Shown one piece after another: positions 9,800-18,562 of a stretch of 42,494 nucleotides of DNA; within the stretch, counting starts at the first letter, position 1, and every line of letters starts with the position of its first letter. The stretch spans positions 1 through 42,494 of the forward strand of contig NZ_ATAY01000082.1 of the NCBI RefSeq assembly GCF_000421965.1, in the 5' to 3' direction. The notes beneath the pieces were generated by a model. The model was not told the DNA's origin. It did no database searches and was given only the letters and a program-made list of their open reading frames with translations. The translations under genes were made by a program, and so were the position numbers. This stretch comes from Ruminiclostridium papyrosolvens C7. Lineage in GTDB: Bacteria; Bacillota; Clostridia; Acetivibrionales; DSM-1351.

Positions 9800-10726
9800 A
9801 TGACTAAGCTCAAAAGGCTACTTAAAAATGAAAACGGTGAAACTTTTATAGAAGTATTAGCTGCTGTAATATTGTTGGCGGTGATTGCAGGACCTTTGTT
9901 AAGCATGGCCATGTCTTCCTATTACTATAACAGGGATTCGGAGCAAAAGATTAAAGCGGCAGCCATTGCACAAATGGTAATGGATGAAGTAAAGTCTAAA
10001 AAAAACCTTGTAAGTACCGGAACCGGTTATTTACCGTTTAACATTGAGCCTTTTAAAGAGGCAGTTAACACAAAGCTGCAACCCTACTACAGGATTAAAA
10101 GCGTAGAGACGGGTCAGTTAACACCTCCTACAAATGACTATACATATGATAACTCGGAAGCAAATAATCCTGACATGGAGCTTATTATTGAACAGGGTAC
10201 CAGCGGGGATAACAACATACCTATGATTGAACTGAAGGCACTCAATGGAACAACTGACCCAAGCAGTCCAAACAGTCCCCAAAGTATAAAAATTGATACA
10301 GGTTTTGATTGTCGCAAAGATAAATTAATTATGCAGTTTGAGAAAAATGGTTCTAAAATTATATGTGGTATAGGTAAAAGTTTACCTGTTAAAACAGTAG
10401 AAGTTACACCTGCTAGTCAGGATTATATAAAGCTTAAGTTAAGCTGTAAAAATGATGATGGTAAGAAAAACTCCGATGAACAGATAAAGGTATTTACATA
10501 CAGCAATCAGGAGATTAACCTGAAGACCTATATAACTGACGGTAAAGAGTTGGAGCCCGGAGTGTGCTTTATTAATAAAAGCAGCAAGATGGAATATGAA
10601 ATAAATTATATGGAAACAAATGCATTTAATTATGATTGGACGAATGAGCTTCTAGAAATAGTTGTTGAAGTCAGAAAAAAAGATGGCACGGTTATATATA
10701 CTGCCTCATCCTATGTAAAGAAGTAG
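9800..10726 (+). CDS. Minor type IV prepilin (PilV/PilW-like)
   Basis: Class III signal with leader MTKLKRLLKNENG, cleaved before ETFIEVLAAVILLAVIAGPL, Glu at mature position 5. The mature length is about 295 aa, long for a minor pilin, with a beta-rich soluble domain holding five cysteines (RKDK and KLSC regions). Start ATG at 9800 lies 6 nt after AGGTG (9789-9793); a GTG at 9791 is inside that site. Followed 12 nt later by the PilX-like gene, so both are likely translated together as parts of the priming tip complex. Confidence 0.82.
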   Translation: MTKLKRLLKNENGETFIEVLAAVILLAVIAGPLLSMAMSSYYYNRDSEQKIKAAAIAQMVMDEVKSKKNLVSTGTGYLPFNIEPFKEAVNTKLQPYYRIKSVETGQLTPPTNDYTYDNSEANNPDMELIIEQGTSGDNNIPMIELKALNGTTDPSSPNSPQSIKIDTGFDCRKDKLIMQFEKNGSKIICGIGKSLPVKTVEVTPASQDYIKLKLSCKNDDGKKNSDEQIKVFTYSNQEINLKTYITDGKELEPGVCFINKSSKMEYEINYMETNAFNYDWTNELLEIVVEVRKKDGTVIYTASSYVKK

Positions 10727-10738
10727 CAGGTGGTTACT

Positions 10739-13299
10739 ATGAGTAAAATAAGGGGTTTTTTAAAAAAAGTAATGGTTCAACTTTGGCGATGGTACTTTTC
10801 TTAGTATTTGTTTTATCGGCTACTGCTTTGGCTGTCATGGCACTTGCAGGTTCAGAGCTTGTAATGAGTACTGTAACCTCTGACAGAAGCAAGGCTTTGT
10901 TTGCAGCTCAGGCAGGCGCTGAAAAAGTTGCGCAAAAGCTCGATATTGAGGTGGGAAGAATACAGGACCGTGCAAGGGTAACTTCCAGTGAAGTGATTAA
11001 AAAGGCTATAGATGACAAATTGCCTGCTTTTGATGAGATTATTGATACTACTGATTCTAATAATATAAAAGTATTAAATGAGAAAGAACTGAATAAAATC
11101 TATGAAACCGAGTACAAATATCAATTCTTTAAAATGTTGTCAGAATGGATTGAAAAACAGACAGCTGCCGGAGAGGAATGGGACGGTACTATACCACACG
11201 GTGTGCAGCATGTTGTTACTAAAGAGGGTAAAGATGTTACTATAAACGATGGTAGTTATATATATAGCTTTATACATCCGAACAAAACCAGCAATATCTA
11301 TTCATCAGTTGCCCCAAATACTCTTCAGGAAAATGAAATATCGTCAATTACTGTAAAAGCAACGGGAGAATACAAATCAGGTAAGCACAATTACAAAAGA
11401 ATTATTTCAGCAGAGTTCAGTTTTTTGACTGATTCCGTAAATGATAATTCTGACATTCCTGTTATTTACAGTAAGCTTACAAAGGTTAAGGTCAACAAGG
11501 ACAACAAACCTGAAATACTTAAGGATAAGGCAATTGTAGCAAGTAAAAACATTATTTCCGTTAATGGAAACGTTAACATTGAGAAGGGAAATGCAATATG
11601 CTTCGGAACTATCCCAACCGTAAACGGTATTGATATAAACTATAATGCTGACGGTTATAAATACGGCGGTTTTATGGCCGGGATGACAAGGGATACTTGG
11701 AACGATATCAACTTGGGACATAACAACAAGAGCCTTAAAGATAGCATTATTGAGACTATACCGGGTATGTCTGACTCAGATTTTGCAAATTTCCCGGGAG
11801 CTTTTAATATTCAAGGAGGTAATGTAATTACTGCCGGATATGTTCATACTCTGTATAGTAATACAAACTCCCCATCAAAAATAAATGTTCAAAAAGGTGA
11901 TGTATTTGCACGAAGTGTAAAAGTAGAGAATAAGGCTCATTCAAGTGAGATTAACTTGAAAAATGTTTTCTTGACTGATGACTTAAGGATTGATTCAAAT
12001 AATTCCACTGTAAATATAGGAGAGTGGGAAGGAGAAAAAGCCGGAGAGGGTATGCTTGTAGGTCTGAATCCGGGTGATTCAGCCTCAGGCTATGATACTT
12101 CCAGTGCAGTTATAGTTTCCGGCGATTCAAACCTTAATATAAACGGAAGCCTTTATATCGGTGGAACAACATACTTTAACGAATATAAAAATATAACCGA
12201 TAATAAAATGTATTTTTCAGGAATATCGGTATTGAAATCAGGAAGCTTGCCGGCAGAAGCATTCCGTATGTGGGATGACATTGAAATTCCATCAAAGGAG
12301 GTATATCCCGGAAACGTTTTTTATCTGTATGACAAATACCGGGATACTAACGGGGTTCCTGATGCTGATGATTATATAAATGTCAATGACCCTACGGAAC
12401 AGCAAAAGCTCATAAGTGCCGGGTTTAACTATAAGTCAAAGAACGAAAGTCAGCCGGATGATTCGCCCCCGGTACAAATGATGATGGGCAGCCAGGCAAA
12501 GCCGCTGTTCGATATTCTGGATAGGGCAATGCACTTCAAATGGATATGGGATACCTTCTGGAAGGATGATGTGGGATATTATTCCTACCTGAATTCAGGA
12601 GATATCAGAATAGAACATTATGAAAAAGCTGATGACGGCAATTATGTCAAAAACACCGGTAAAGTTAAAGGTTGGTGTTTTGGGGCTGTTGCTGCCAACG
12701 ATACGGTTTACGGGCCCTATGGCGGGTTTACCGAGGACAACGGACAGTACTACATTGAAAAAGGTATGAGGTCTGTTTTATATAGAAATAACATGAGTTT
12801 ATTTGTACAGGAATTTGAACAGGTCATGGCAGCAAAGCCCACTAAGAGTCTTACGGATGACGGAAATGCCAGTGAAAAAAAAGGGCTTATTAATAAAGCA
12901 GTAAGGCGGGATAAAACTGTAGTATCAAAATCAGGGGTATTTTTCCTGAATAGCAGCGGTAATGTTGTTCTATCAAGCAGTCAGGTAAACAGTGCAGATA
13001 TTCCAAAAGAGGACGGGTATTTGCAAGGAATTATCTATTCTGCAGGTGACATATATGTTGAGGCAGGAACTAAATTTAAAGGGATATTGATTGCGGAGGG
13101 CAATATAGTATTTCTTGGGGGAGCAGACATATCTTACGATGAAAATACCGTAGATATACTTTTGAGTGAAGAACTCGATGCAGGGAGACTATTTAATTAC
13201 AATGCATCGGAGATTGTTCTGAGTAATTCATCCATAAAGACAATTAAAAAACCAAACGTTAAAAATACAAAGATAACTTCATGGAAGGAAGAAAAATAA
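10739..13299 (+). CDS. PilX/GspK-like long pseudopilin, interrupted by a one-base frameshift at its N-terminus
   Basis: The long frame (open from 10783) begins inside a pseudopilin hydrophobic helix (AMVLFLVFVLSATALAVMAL). The missing start lies upstream: ATG 10739 with a perfect AGGTGG site reads MSKIRGFLKK, then goes out of frame at the A7 run (10762-10768) and stops at TAG 10802. A -1 shift, or one extra A, restores MSKIRGFLKKSNG/STLAMVLFLV: a class III leader cleaved at Gly with no Glu5, as in PilX/GspK. The soluble part is about 820 aa, far larger than usual PilX (about 200 aa), with beta-solenoid-like Gly/Asn-rich stretches. Alternatives are an assembly indel, a phase-variable gene or programmed frameshifting. 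Confidence 0.75.
10750..10770 (+). other. Homopolymer frameshift site in the PilX-like gene
   Basis: The order is AAGGGG, T6, A7, then GT. In the frame of ATG 10739 the codons are TTA AAA AAA GTA, so the heptamer A_AAA_AAA has the X_XXY_YYZ form. Slipping back one base enters the 838-codon frame exactly. A Shine-Dalgarno-like AAGGGG just upstream recalls the stimulator of dnaX frameshifting, though spacing is shorter here (6 nt). Confidence 0.6.
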
Positions 13300-13324
13300 A
13301 TTAATTGCATGGAGGTTGATGCTA

Positions 13325-16300
13325 ATGTTCAAGAAGGCACTATGTGTCTTAATGGCTCTAATCATTATGATTGGGCTAATGATTCCCCAGACAATCCGGG
13401 CTGAAAGTAATGCAGATATGGGAGAATCAAATATACAGTCTGACAATCAAAGGCTGACTGTACAGCTTCAAAAGGTGGATTCAATACTTGTCTGGTTTGC
13501 AAATGTTATATTGAACCACGGATATGAAGACTGGTTTCCTGATAATAATTCCTGCAGTGATTACAACTATGATAATGCTATTTTCCAGTTTATCAAGGTG
13601 AAAATCACTAATACCAGTGATTCTGTTATAACTCTTAACAGTAATAACCAACTGGTGCTAAGGTTTACAAATAGGTCGGGAAAGGAACTGGGCCTGAAAA
13701 TCTATGAGTTTTCTGCCTATAGAAACATTGATAAATCAAACAGGGAGTATACTTTCGGGTCCAGTTTACTATCCAACAGAACTATAAAAAGTCATGGGAC
13801 GTGGGAATTTTACGGTTATGTAAAATGGATGAACTTCTCCGATTTGGGCTGTACTATAGTGAGACAGCCTGATGAGAATAAAATTCAGGTTAGACTTACT
13901 GAAAAAAGTTATCCGACTAATCCTTCCGAGTTTGCGTCCAAGGATAGGATTCATTCAGTGCTAAAGCTGTATAACGAGGGTAACAAGGACATTGATTTGG
14001 ATAAAATAAGAATCCACTATTACTTTAACATGGATGGGGACTTGAATAAGGTTGCACCAAAGACTGAAAAGGTGGAGGGAAAGATATATAACTACCAGCC
14101 TGACCGGTCAAATCCACAAGAAGATGTTATACAAACCCTTCCGTCAGTATTTATTAATATGGGTGAGTATTCGACACCTAAAACCAACTGCTTTATTGAA
14201 ATCGGGTTTCCGTCAAAAAGCAATGGTTCAGGCTACATGAATTGTTTGTATAAGTTTTTACGTTATTTCAGCAGTCTGTGGAATGATAAATTTATTAAGC
14301 GTGATATTAACTGGTTGGATGATATTCTTGTAAGGAGTACCAATTGTTCTTCAGATAAGGAGAAACACAGGTGGTGGTGGAACTGGAGCCAGGACTATAC
14401 TGTCAGTTCAAAGAATTATGTACTTAGTGCGAAATCCGGTAACAATACTTCACATGCGGATATTGAGCTTGAAATAGTCAAGGAATTTATTGCTCAAATG
14501 ACAGGGGATACATCTAATCTGAGAAAATTTAATCAGGCTAATCATTACTCTTTTAATCCAGGAGAAGAAATGGATTGGGAAAGAGTTACAGTATATTATA
14601 ATGGTGAACTTATATGGGGAAAGGAACCGGGACAAGAGCTTGCAGCACCTCAAACCCTTCAGGCAATTCCTAAAAGAGATGGCATACTGTTAAGATGGGA
14701 TGAAGTAAACGGTGCGGAAGGTTATAAATTGTGGCGAAAGGGTCCGGGTGATTCTGACTTTGTCCAGCTTCCTCAGATATTATCTGACAGTTCTTTTACT
14801 GACAACAACGTTACACCGGGAGGAACCTATACATATAAGGTGCAGGCTGTTTCAGACAGTGGAGAACAGCTGGGGCCATTTTCAAATGAGGCTTCTGCTA
14901 CTGCCTTGATTCTGACGAGTAACGGACTGTATGCTGAATACTATAATTGGAAGCCTGTTGCCGGCAGTAGTTTGACAAACTACGGTTATGATTCGGGAAA
15001 CAATTTTACAACTAACTATGTAATGGAAAATACGGAACTTGCAATGTCCAGAATTGACCCCAAAATTGATTTTACTAAAGATAATGCAGACACCTATTAC
15101 AGATGGGGCGATAAAGCCCCTGACCCCAAGGTTAATTCAGATCACTATTCAGTGGTCTGGTCAGGATATATTATGCCGGAGTTCAATGAGGACTACACAT
15201 TCTATACCACAACGGACGACGGAGTGAAGCTATGGATTGATATAAACAGAAATGGTAGCTATGATACAAATGAACTTTTGATTTCAAACTGGCAGAAGCA
15301 TTCTGAAACAGAGAATAGTTCAAAATCAGTACAAATGGAAAAGGGTAAAAAATACAGAATAAGAATGGAATACTATGAAAACGAATACGATGCCGTTGCA
15401 AAGCTGTTATGGAGTAATGCCAAGAAAGCAAAGGAAGTAGTTCCAAACTCTCAGCTATTTGTTGACGGAGCCATTAATATCCCCAAGACTCCAATAAATC
15501 TTAAGGCAGATTTAAAAAATGACGGTAGTGTAGCCCTGACATGGGACAGTGTTCTTGAAGCACAGGGATATATGATTTACCAAACAGACTGGGAGGGTAA
15601 TACTACAGTAATTAATGTAAAAGATAATTCATATACGGTGCCGAACCTACCATCCGGTGAATATAAATTCAGTGTAAGTGCATGGAATGAGGCGGGCGAG
15701 AGTGCAAAATCTCAGTGGGTGAAAGTTGTAGTCGGGCTGGGTGCCCCTCAGAATTTAAAAGGTACTGTTAATAAAAAGACAATTTACGTTTCATGGGATC
15801 CGGTGGATACTGCCTCGGGATACAGGCTTTATAGAGTGTGTGATGGAATACAAACCACAGTTCTTTCGGTAGATAATAAATATGCTGATAGTAAGGTTGA
15901 ATACGGAAAGGTATATAAGTATTTTGTTTCAGCCATAAAAGAGGGATATGAGGGCGCAAAATCAAGAGAAATAACTATTGCCGTACCTCCTGACGCTCCG
16001 GCGAACCTAAAGGCGGCTCGTGATGGGGACACTGTTCAGTTGCGGTGGAGTCCTGCCCAGGGAGCCCAAACCTATAGTATATTAAGGTGTAATAGCTCTG
16101 ATGGGACATACGAAATTATTAAAGAAGGAATAACCGGAACGTCCTTTAAGGATAATTCCATTCCTGAAATAACAAACACCAGAGGAGTAAAGTACTATTA
16201 TAAAGTAGTTGCTGTGGCAAACGGTGCCGTAGGCCCCTACTCAAACATTGCAGATGCTATAATGTATCCTTTTGTTGAAACAGAACTGGGTTTTGTAACT

Positions 16301-16828
16301 TATAACATAATAAATAATTCTAGAAACCCGAATCTAGAGTTTGTTCTGGGGTCGTATGTACCTGTTGCTTTTGAACTACAGCTTAAGAATAGAGCTTCAA
16401 ATCCGGGAATTGTAATGGATACAGACATGGTTAATAAAATGAATATCAATGAAAAACCATTTTTCTTAGAGTTGGTCAGCAAAAATATAAAGGTTACTGT
16501 AAAGAAAAAAGATTCTACTGAGTTTTTGAAGGTTAATGATAATATCGTTAGTAAAAAAGTGATTAAGGTAAATGATAAATATGTGATTAACATAGAGGTA
16601 AACGGAACTTATGATGCAGGAGATGTGGTGAAAATTGAGTTTGGTCCTAAAGTATTCACCTATAAGGATGATGATGTAGAGGATTACTACGGAAATATGT
16701 ATCAGCTTAAATTAGGATTGTACACAGATGGTCATGGAAGCAGTGATAAACCAATAACAGCAGATATTAATCGAAATGTGCTTGCACCCCTTGAGGTAAA
16801 GATTGCCAATCCAAATAAGCTCAATTAA
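13325..16828 (+). CDS. Large secreted protein with CBM3-like, fibronectin III and PA14 domains; candidate pilus-linked adhesin
   Basis: Signal peptide MFKKALCVLMALIIMIGLM... cleaved near IRAES. Domains by residue (counted from codon 13316): unknown beta domain 40-190; a CBM3-like module 190-435 (opening IQVRLTEKS, then LYNEGNKDIDLDKIRIHYYF, closing HYSFNPGEEMDWERVTVYYN); FN3 443-532; PA14 535-713 (LYAEYYNW ... TTDDGVKLWID); three FN3 repeats 724-982; unknown beta domain 985-1170. No dockerin, LPXTG or S-layer motif is visible. It is the last gene of the pilus operon, 16 nt after the PilX-like gene, so a PilY1-like adhesive role is inferred. CBM3 suggests cellulose, but key aromatic residues were not verified. 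ATG 13325 is 9 nt after GGAGG; TTG 13316 and ATG 13319 are too close. Confidence 0.8.
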   Translation: MFKKALCVLMALIIMIGLMIPQTIRAESNADMGESNIQSDNQRLTVQLQKVDSILVWFANVILNHGYEDWFPDNNSCSDYNYDNAIFQFIKVKITNTSDSVITLNSNNQLVLRFTNRSGKELGLKIYEFSAYRNIDKSNREYTFGSSLLSNRTIKSHGTWEFYGYVKWMNFSDLGCTIVRQPDENKIQVRLTEKSYPTNPSEFASKDRIHSVLKLYNEGNKDIDLDKIRIHYYFNMDGDLNKVAPKTEKVEGKIYNYQPDRSNPQEDVIQTLPSVFINMGEYSTPKTNCFIEIGFPSKSNGSGYMNCLYKFLRYFSSLWNDKFIKRDINWLDDILVRSTNCSSDKEKHRWWWNWSQDYTVSSKNYVLSAKSGNNTSHADIELEIVKEFIAQMTGDTSNLRKFNQANHYSFNPGEEMDWERVTVYYNGELIWGKEPGQELAAPQTLQAIPKRDGILLRWDEVNGAEGYKLWRKGPGDSDFVQLPQILSDSSFTDNNVTPGGTYTYKVQAVSDSGEQLGPFSNEASATALILTSNGLYAEYYNWKPVAGSSLTNYGYDSGNNFTTNYVMENTELAMSRIDPKIDFTKDNADTYYRWGDKAPDPKVNSDHYSVVWSGYIMPEFNEDYTFYTTTDDGVKLWIDINRNGSYDTNELLISNWQKHSETENSSKSVQMEKGKKYRIRMEYYENEYDAVAKLLWSNAKKAKEVVPNSQLFVDGAINIPKTPINLKADLKNDGSVALTWDSVLEAQGYMIYQTDWEGNTTVINVKDNSYTVPNLPSGEYKFSVSAWNEAGESAKSQWVKVVVGLGAPQNLKGTVNKKTIYVSWDPVDTASGYRLYRVCDGIQTTVLSVDNKYADSKVEYGKVYKYFVSAIKEGYEGAKSREITIAVPPDAPANLKAARDGDTVQLRWSPAQGAQTYSILRCNSSDGTYEIIKEGITGTSFKDNSIPEITNTRGVKYYYKVVAVANGAVGPYSNIADAIMYPFVETELGFVTYNIINNSRNPNLEFVLGSYVPVAFELQLKNRASNPGIVMDTDMVNKMNINEKPFFLELVSKNIKVTVKKKDSTEFLKVNDNIVSKKVIKVNDKYVINIEVNGTYDAGDVVKIEFGPKVFTYKDDDVEDYYGNMYQLKLGLYTDGHGSSDKPITADINRNVLAPLEVKIANPNKLN

Positions 16829-16860
16829 AATCACGTAACTTAAATAGTAACCCTTTTTTA

Positions 16861-16898
16861 AAAGACTTGATTTCCTTGGTGGAGATTAAGTCTTTTTT
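16861..16898 (+). terminator. Rho-independent terminator of the pilus operon
   Basis: AAAGACTT (16861-16868) pairs with AAGTCTTT (16888-16895), followed by TTT. It lies 32 bp after the stop of the adhesin-like gene. Confidence 0.8.
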
Positions 16899-16970
16899 AT
16901 ATATGGGCAATACACGAAGTTATTGGGAAATATTACTAGTATATATATTCCAAATATGCTTTAAATAGGT

Positions 16971-16999
16971 TTGATTTTATTACCCGGATTTTGTATAAT
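16971..16999 (+). promoter_or_regulatory. Sigma-A promoter of the DUF4015 lipoprotein gene
   Basis: TTGATT (16971-16976), 17-bp spacer, perfect TATAAT (16994-16999). It follows the pilus operon terminator and gives a leader of about 75 nt. Confidence 0.65.
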
Positions 17000-17081
17000 C
17001 TCAGTGTATCTGATTGAAAATATTAATTCATGATTATACTACATAATGCCACGAAAAAATATCGGGAATGGGGTACTTCTA

Positions 17082-18389
17082 ATGAAAAACAGGAAAAATA
17101 TTACGGTTTTATTCACATCTCTTTTTCTAAGTATGACAGTTGCAGCAGGGTCATTTCTCCTTACGGGATGTAATGAAAACGGGACAAAAGACCCTCAAAG
17201 CACAAGTACAAGCTCAACTTCTTCGTCTGCCGTAAGTACTGAAACAAAATCTTCTGATACTACAGCTGCAAATTCTACAGCTGCGGCTTCAGATTCCACA
17301 AAACAAGAGCAGGTACCTCAATCCGAAGGGTTGCAATTATCACCAAGTATTGAAAAAGTAAAGGTTAAGGCTATATACCTTACAGGGCCTTCCGCAGGTT
17401 CTTCAGCAAGAGTTGATAAAATTATTAATATGGCCAAAAATACTGAATTGAATACTGTGGTTATTGATGTCAAGGAAGATGGTGCGGTAAACTATAGCAC
17501 AAACCTTGACTTGGTTAAAAAATATGGCAAGCAGGTAAAATATTATAATCCTAAAGATGTTATAAAAAAATTCCATGACAATGGAATATATGTAATAGGC
17601 AGAGTAGTTGTTTTCAAAGACCCTGTTCTGGCTAAGAACAGAGCAGACCTTGGTGTGAAGTCACCAAGCGGAAAGCTATGGCTGGAAAACGGTTCAACGC
17701 CTTGGGCAAACCCTTATATGGAAGAGGTTTGGGACTACAATATAGCAATCGCAAAAGAAGCTATTTCCTACGGCTTTGATGAAATCCAGTTTGATTATGT
17801 CAGATTCCCGACAGGAAGTAAAAAATCCATTAATTATGGTACAAATGTTCCCGAAAAGGCTGAAGCAATAAACGGTTTCCTTGCAAAATCAGAAAAAGAA
17901 CTTCATCAGGAATTGGGAGTACCTGTTTCAGCAGACGTATTTGCAATAATTATTGAAAGCAAATTGGATGGAGAAAGTATTGGACAGAGATTTCAGGAAG
18001 TTGGAAAAGATATATACTGCATAAGTCCGATGATTTACCCGTCACACTATGCAAATAACTCACCAAAAGGAATAATGGGTAATGGTGTAGGTCAGAATAT
18101 TAATGGTGTTACTTATACCAAGCCGGATATGGATCCTTATGGCGTAGTATACAATTCTTTATTATCTGCAAAAAAGAAAATATCTGAAACAACGGGCTAC
18201 AAGGCAAAATTAAGGCCATATATACAGGCGTTCACTGCCAGATACCTGCCAGCGGGCTATTTCCAGACATATGGCGCAGAACAGGTTAAACAGCAAATTA
18301 AGGCTATTTATGATGCCGGATATGAAGAATGGATACTTTGGGATCCAAGCAATAAATATCAGGAATCATATTTTGAAAAAGAAAAATAA
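17082..18389 (+). CDS. DUF4015 putative glycoside hydrolase lipoprotein
   Basis: Lipoprotein signal peptide with lipobox LLTGC (Cys about residue 29 from ATG 17082), then a Ser/Thr-rich linker of about 60 residues that probably spans the wall, then a DUF4015 (COG1306) TIM-barrel-like domain to the end. Family marks include VKAIYLTG, NTVVIDVKEDGAVNY, the central FDEIQFDYVRFPTG, and the closing YEEWILWDPSN. The family is annotated as putative glycoside hydrolase, but no substrate is established. ATG 17082 with GGGG upstream is chosen over ATG 17046, because it places a normal signal peptide at the N-terminus. It has its own promoter and terminator. Confidence 0.88.
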   Translation: MKNRKNITVLFTSLFLSMTVAAGSFLLTGCNENGTKDPQSTSTSSTSSSAVSTETKSSDTTAANSTAAASDSTKQEQVPQSEGLQLSPSIEKVKVKAIYLTGPSAGSSARVDKIINMAKNTELNTVVIDVKEDGAVNYSTNLDLVKKYGKQVKYYNPKDVIKKFHDNGIYVIGRVVVFKDPVLAKNRADLGVKSPSGKLWLENGSTPWANPYMEEVWDYNIAIAKEAISYGFDEIQFDYVRFPTGSKKSINYGTNVPEKAEAINGFLAKSEKELHQELGVPVSADVFAIIIESKLDGESIGQRFQEVGKDIYCISPMIYPSHYANNSPKGIMGNGVGQNINGVTYTKPDMDPYGVVYNSLLSAKKKISETTGYKAKLRPYIQAFTARYLPAGYFQTYGAEQVKQQIKAIYDAGYEEWILWDPSNKYQESYFEKEK

Positions 18390-18399
18390 TTATTTCCGT

Positions 18400-18446
18400 A
18401 AAAAATGCCTTGCTTCATGTGAAATATGGGGCTGGGTGTTTTTTTT
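18400..18446 (+). terminator. Probable terminator of the DUF4015 gene
   Basis: AAAAAATGCCTTGCTTC (18400-18416) pairs with GGGGCTGGGTGTTTTTT (18428-18444) through several G-U wobbles and one mismatch, with a T run to 18446. The wobbles make it less certain than the other terminators. Confidence 0.5.
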
Positions 18447-18473
18447 GAAAAAATTCGGGAATATTTAACTATA

Positions 18474-18502
18474 TTGAACATATATAATTAAAGTGATACA
18501 AT
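18474..18502 (+). promoter_or_regulatory. Promoter of nrdJ
   Basis: TTGAAC (18474-18479), 17-bp spacer, TACAAT (18497-18502). The leader would be only about 55 nt, too short for a cobalamin riboswitch, so control is more likely by a protein repressor. Confidence 0.6.
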
Positions 18503-18511
18503 ATGTAGTGT
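18496..18511 (+). promoter_or_regulatory. Candidate NrdR box over the nrdJ -10 element
   Basis: ATACAATATGTAGTGT matches 14 of 16 positions of the NrdR-box consensus as I recall it (ACACWATATATWGTGT). A weaker TATATTG core sits 32 bp upstream (in 18464-18479), the usual spacing of paired boxes. Binding here would block the polymerase. The nrdR gene is not in the window. Confidence 0.45.
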
Positions 18512-18562
18512 CTTTGAAATAATACAAATACAAAATATAGACTAATGAGAGGGGATTTATTG

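Noticed and set aside
10739..10804. 21-codon short peptide as a real leader gene
   Set aside because: Its good ribosome site is better explained as the true start of the PilX-like pseudopilin, because the -1 frame gives an exact prepilin cleavage signal.
18503..18562. Cobalamin riboswitch before nrdJ
   Set aside because: The leader after the predicted start site is only about 55 nt and no B12-box-like conserved core is visible.
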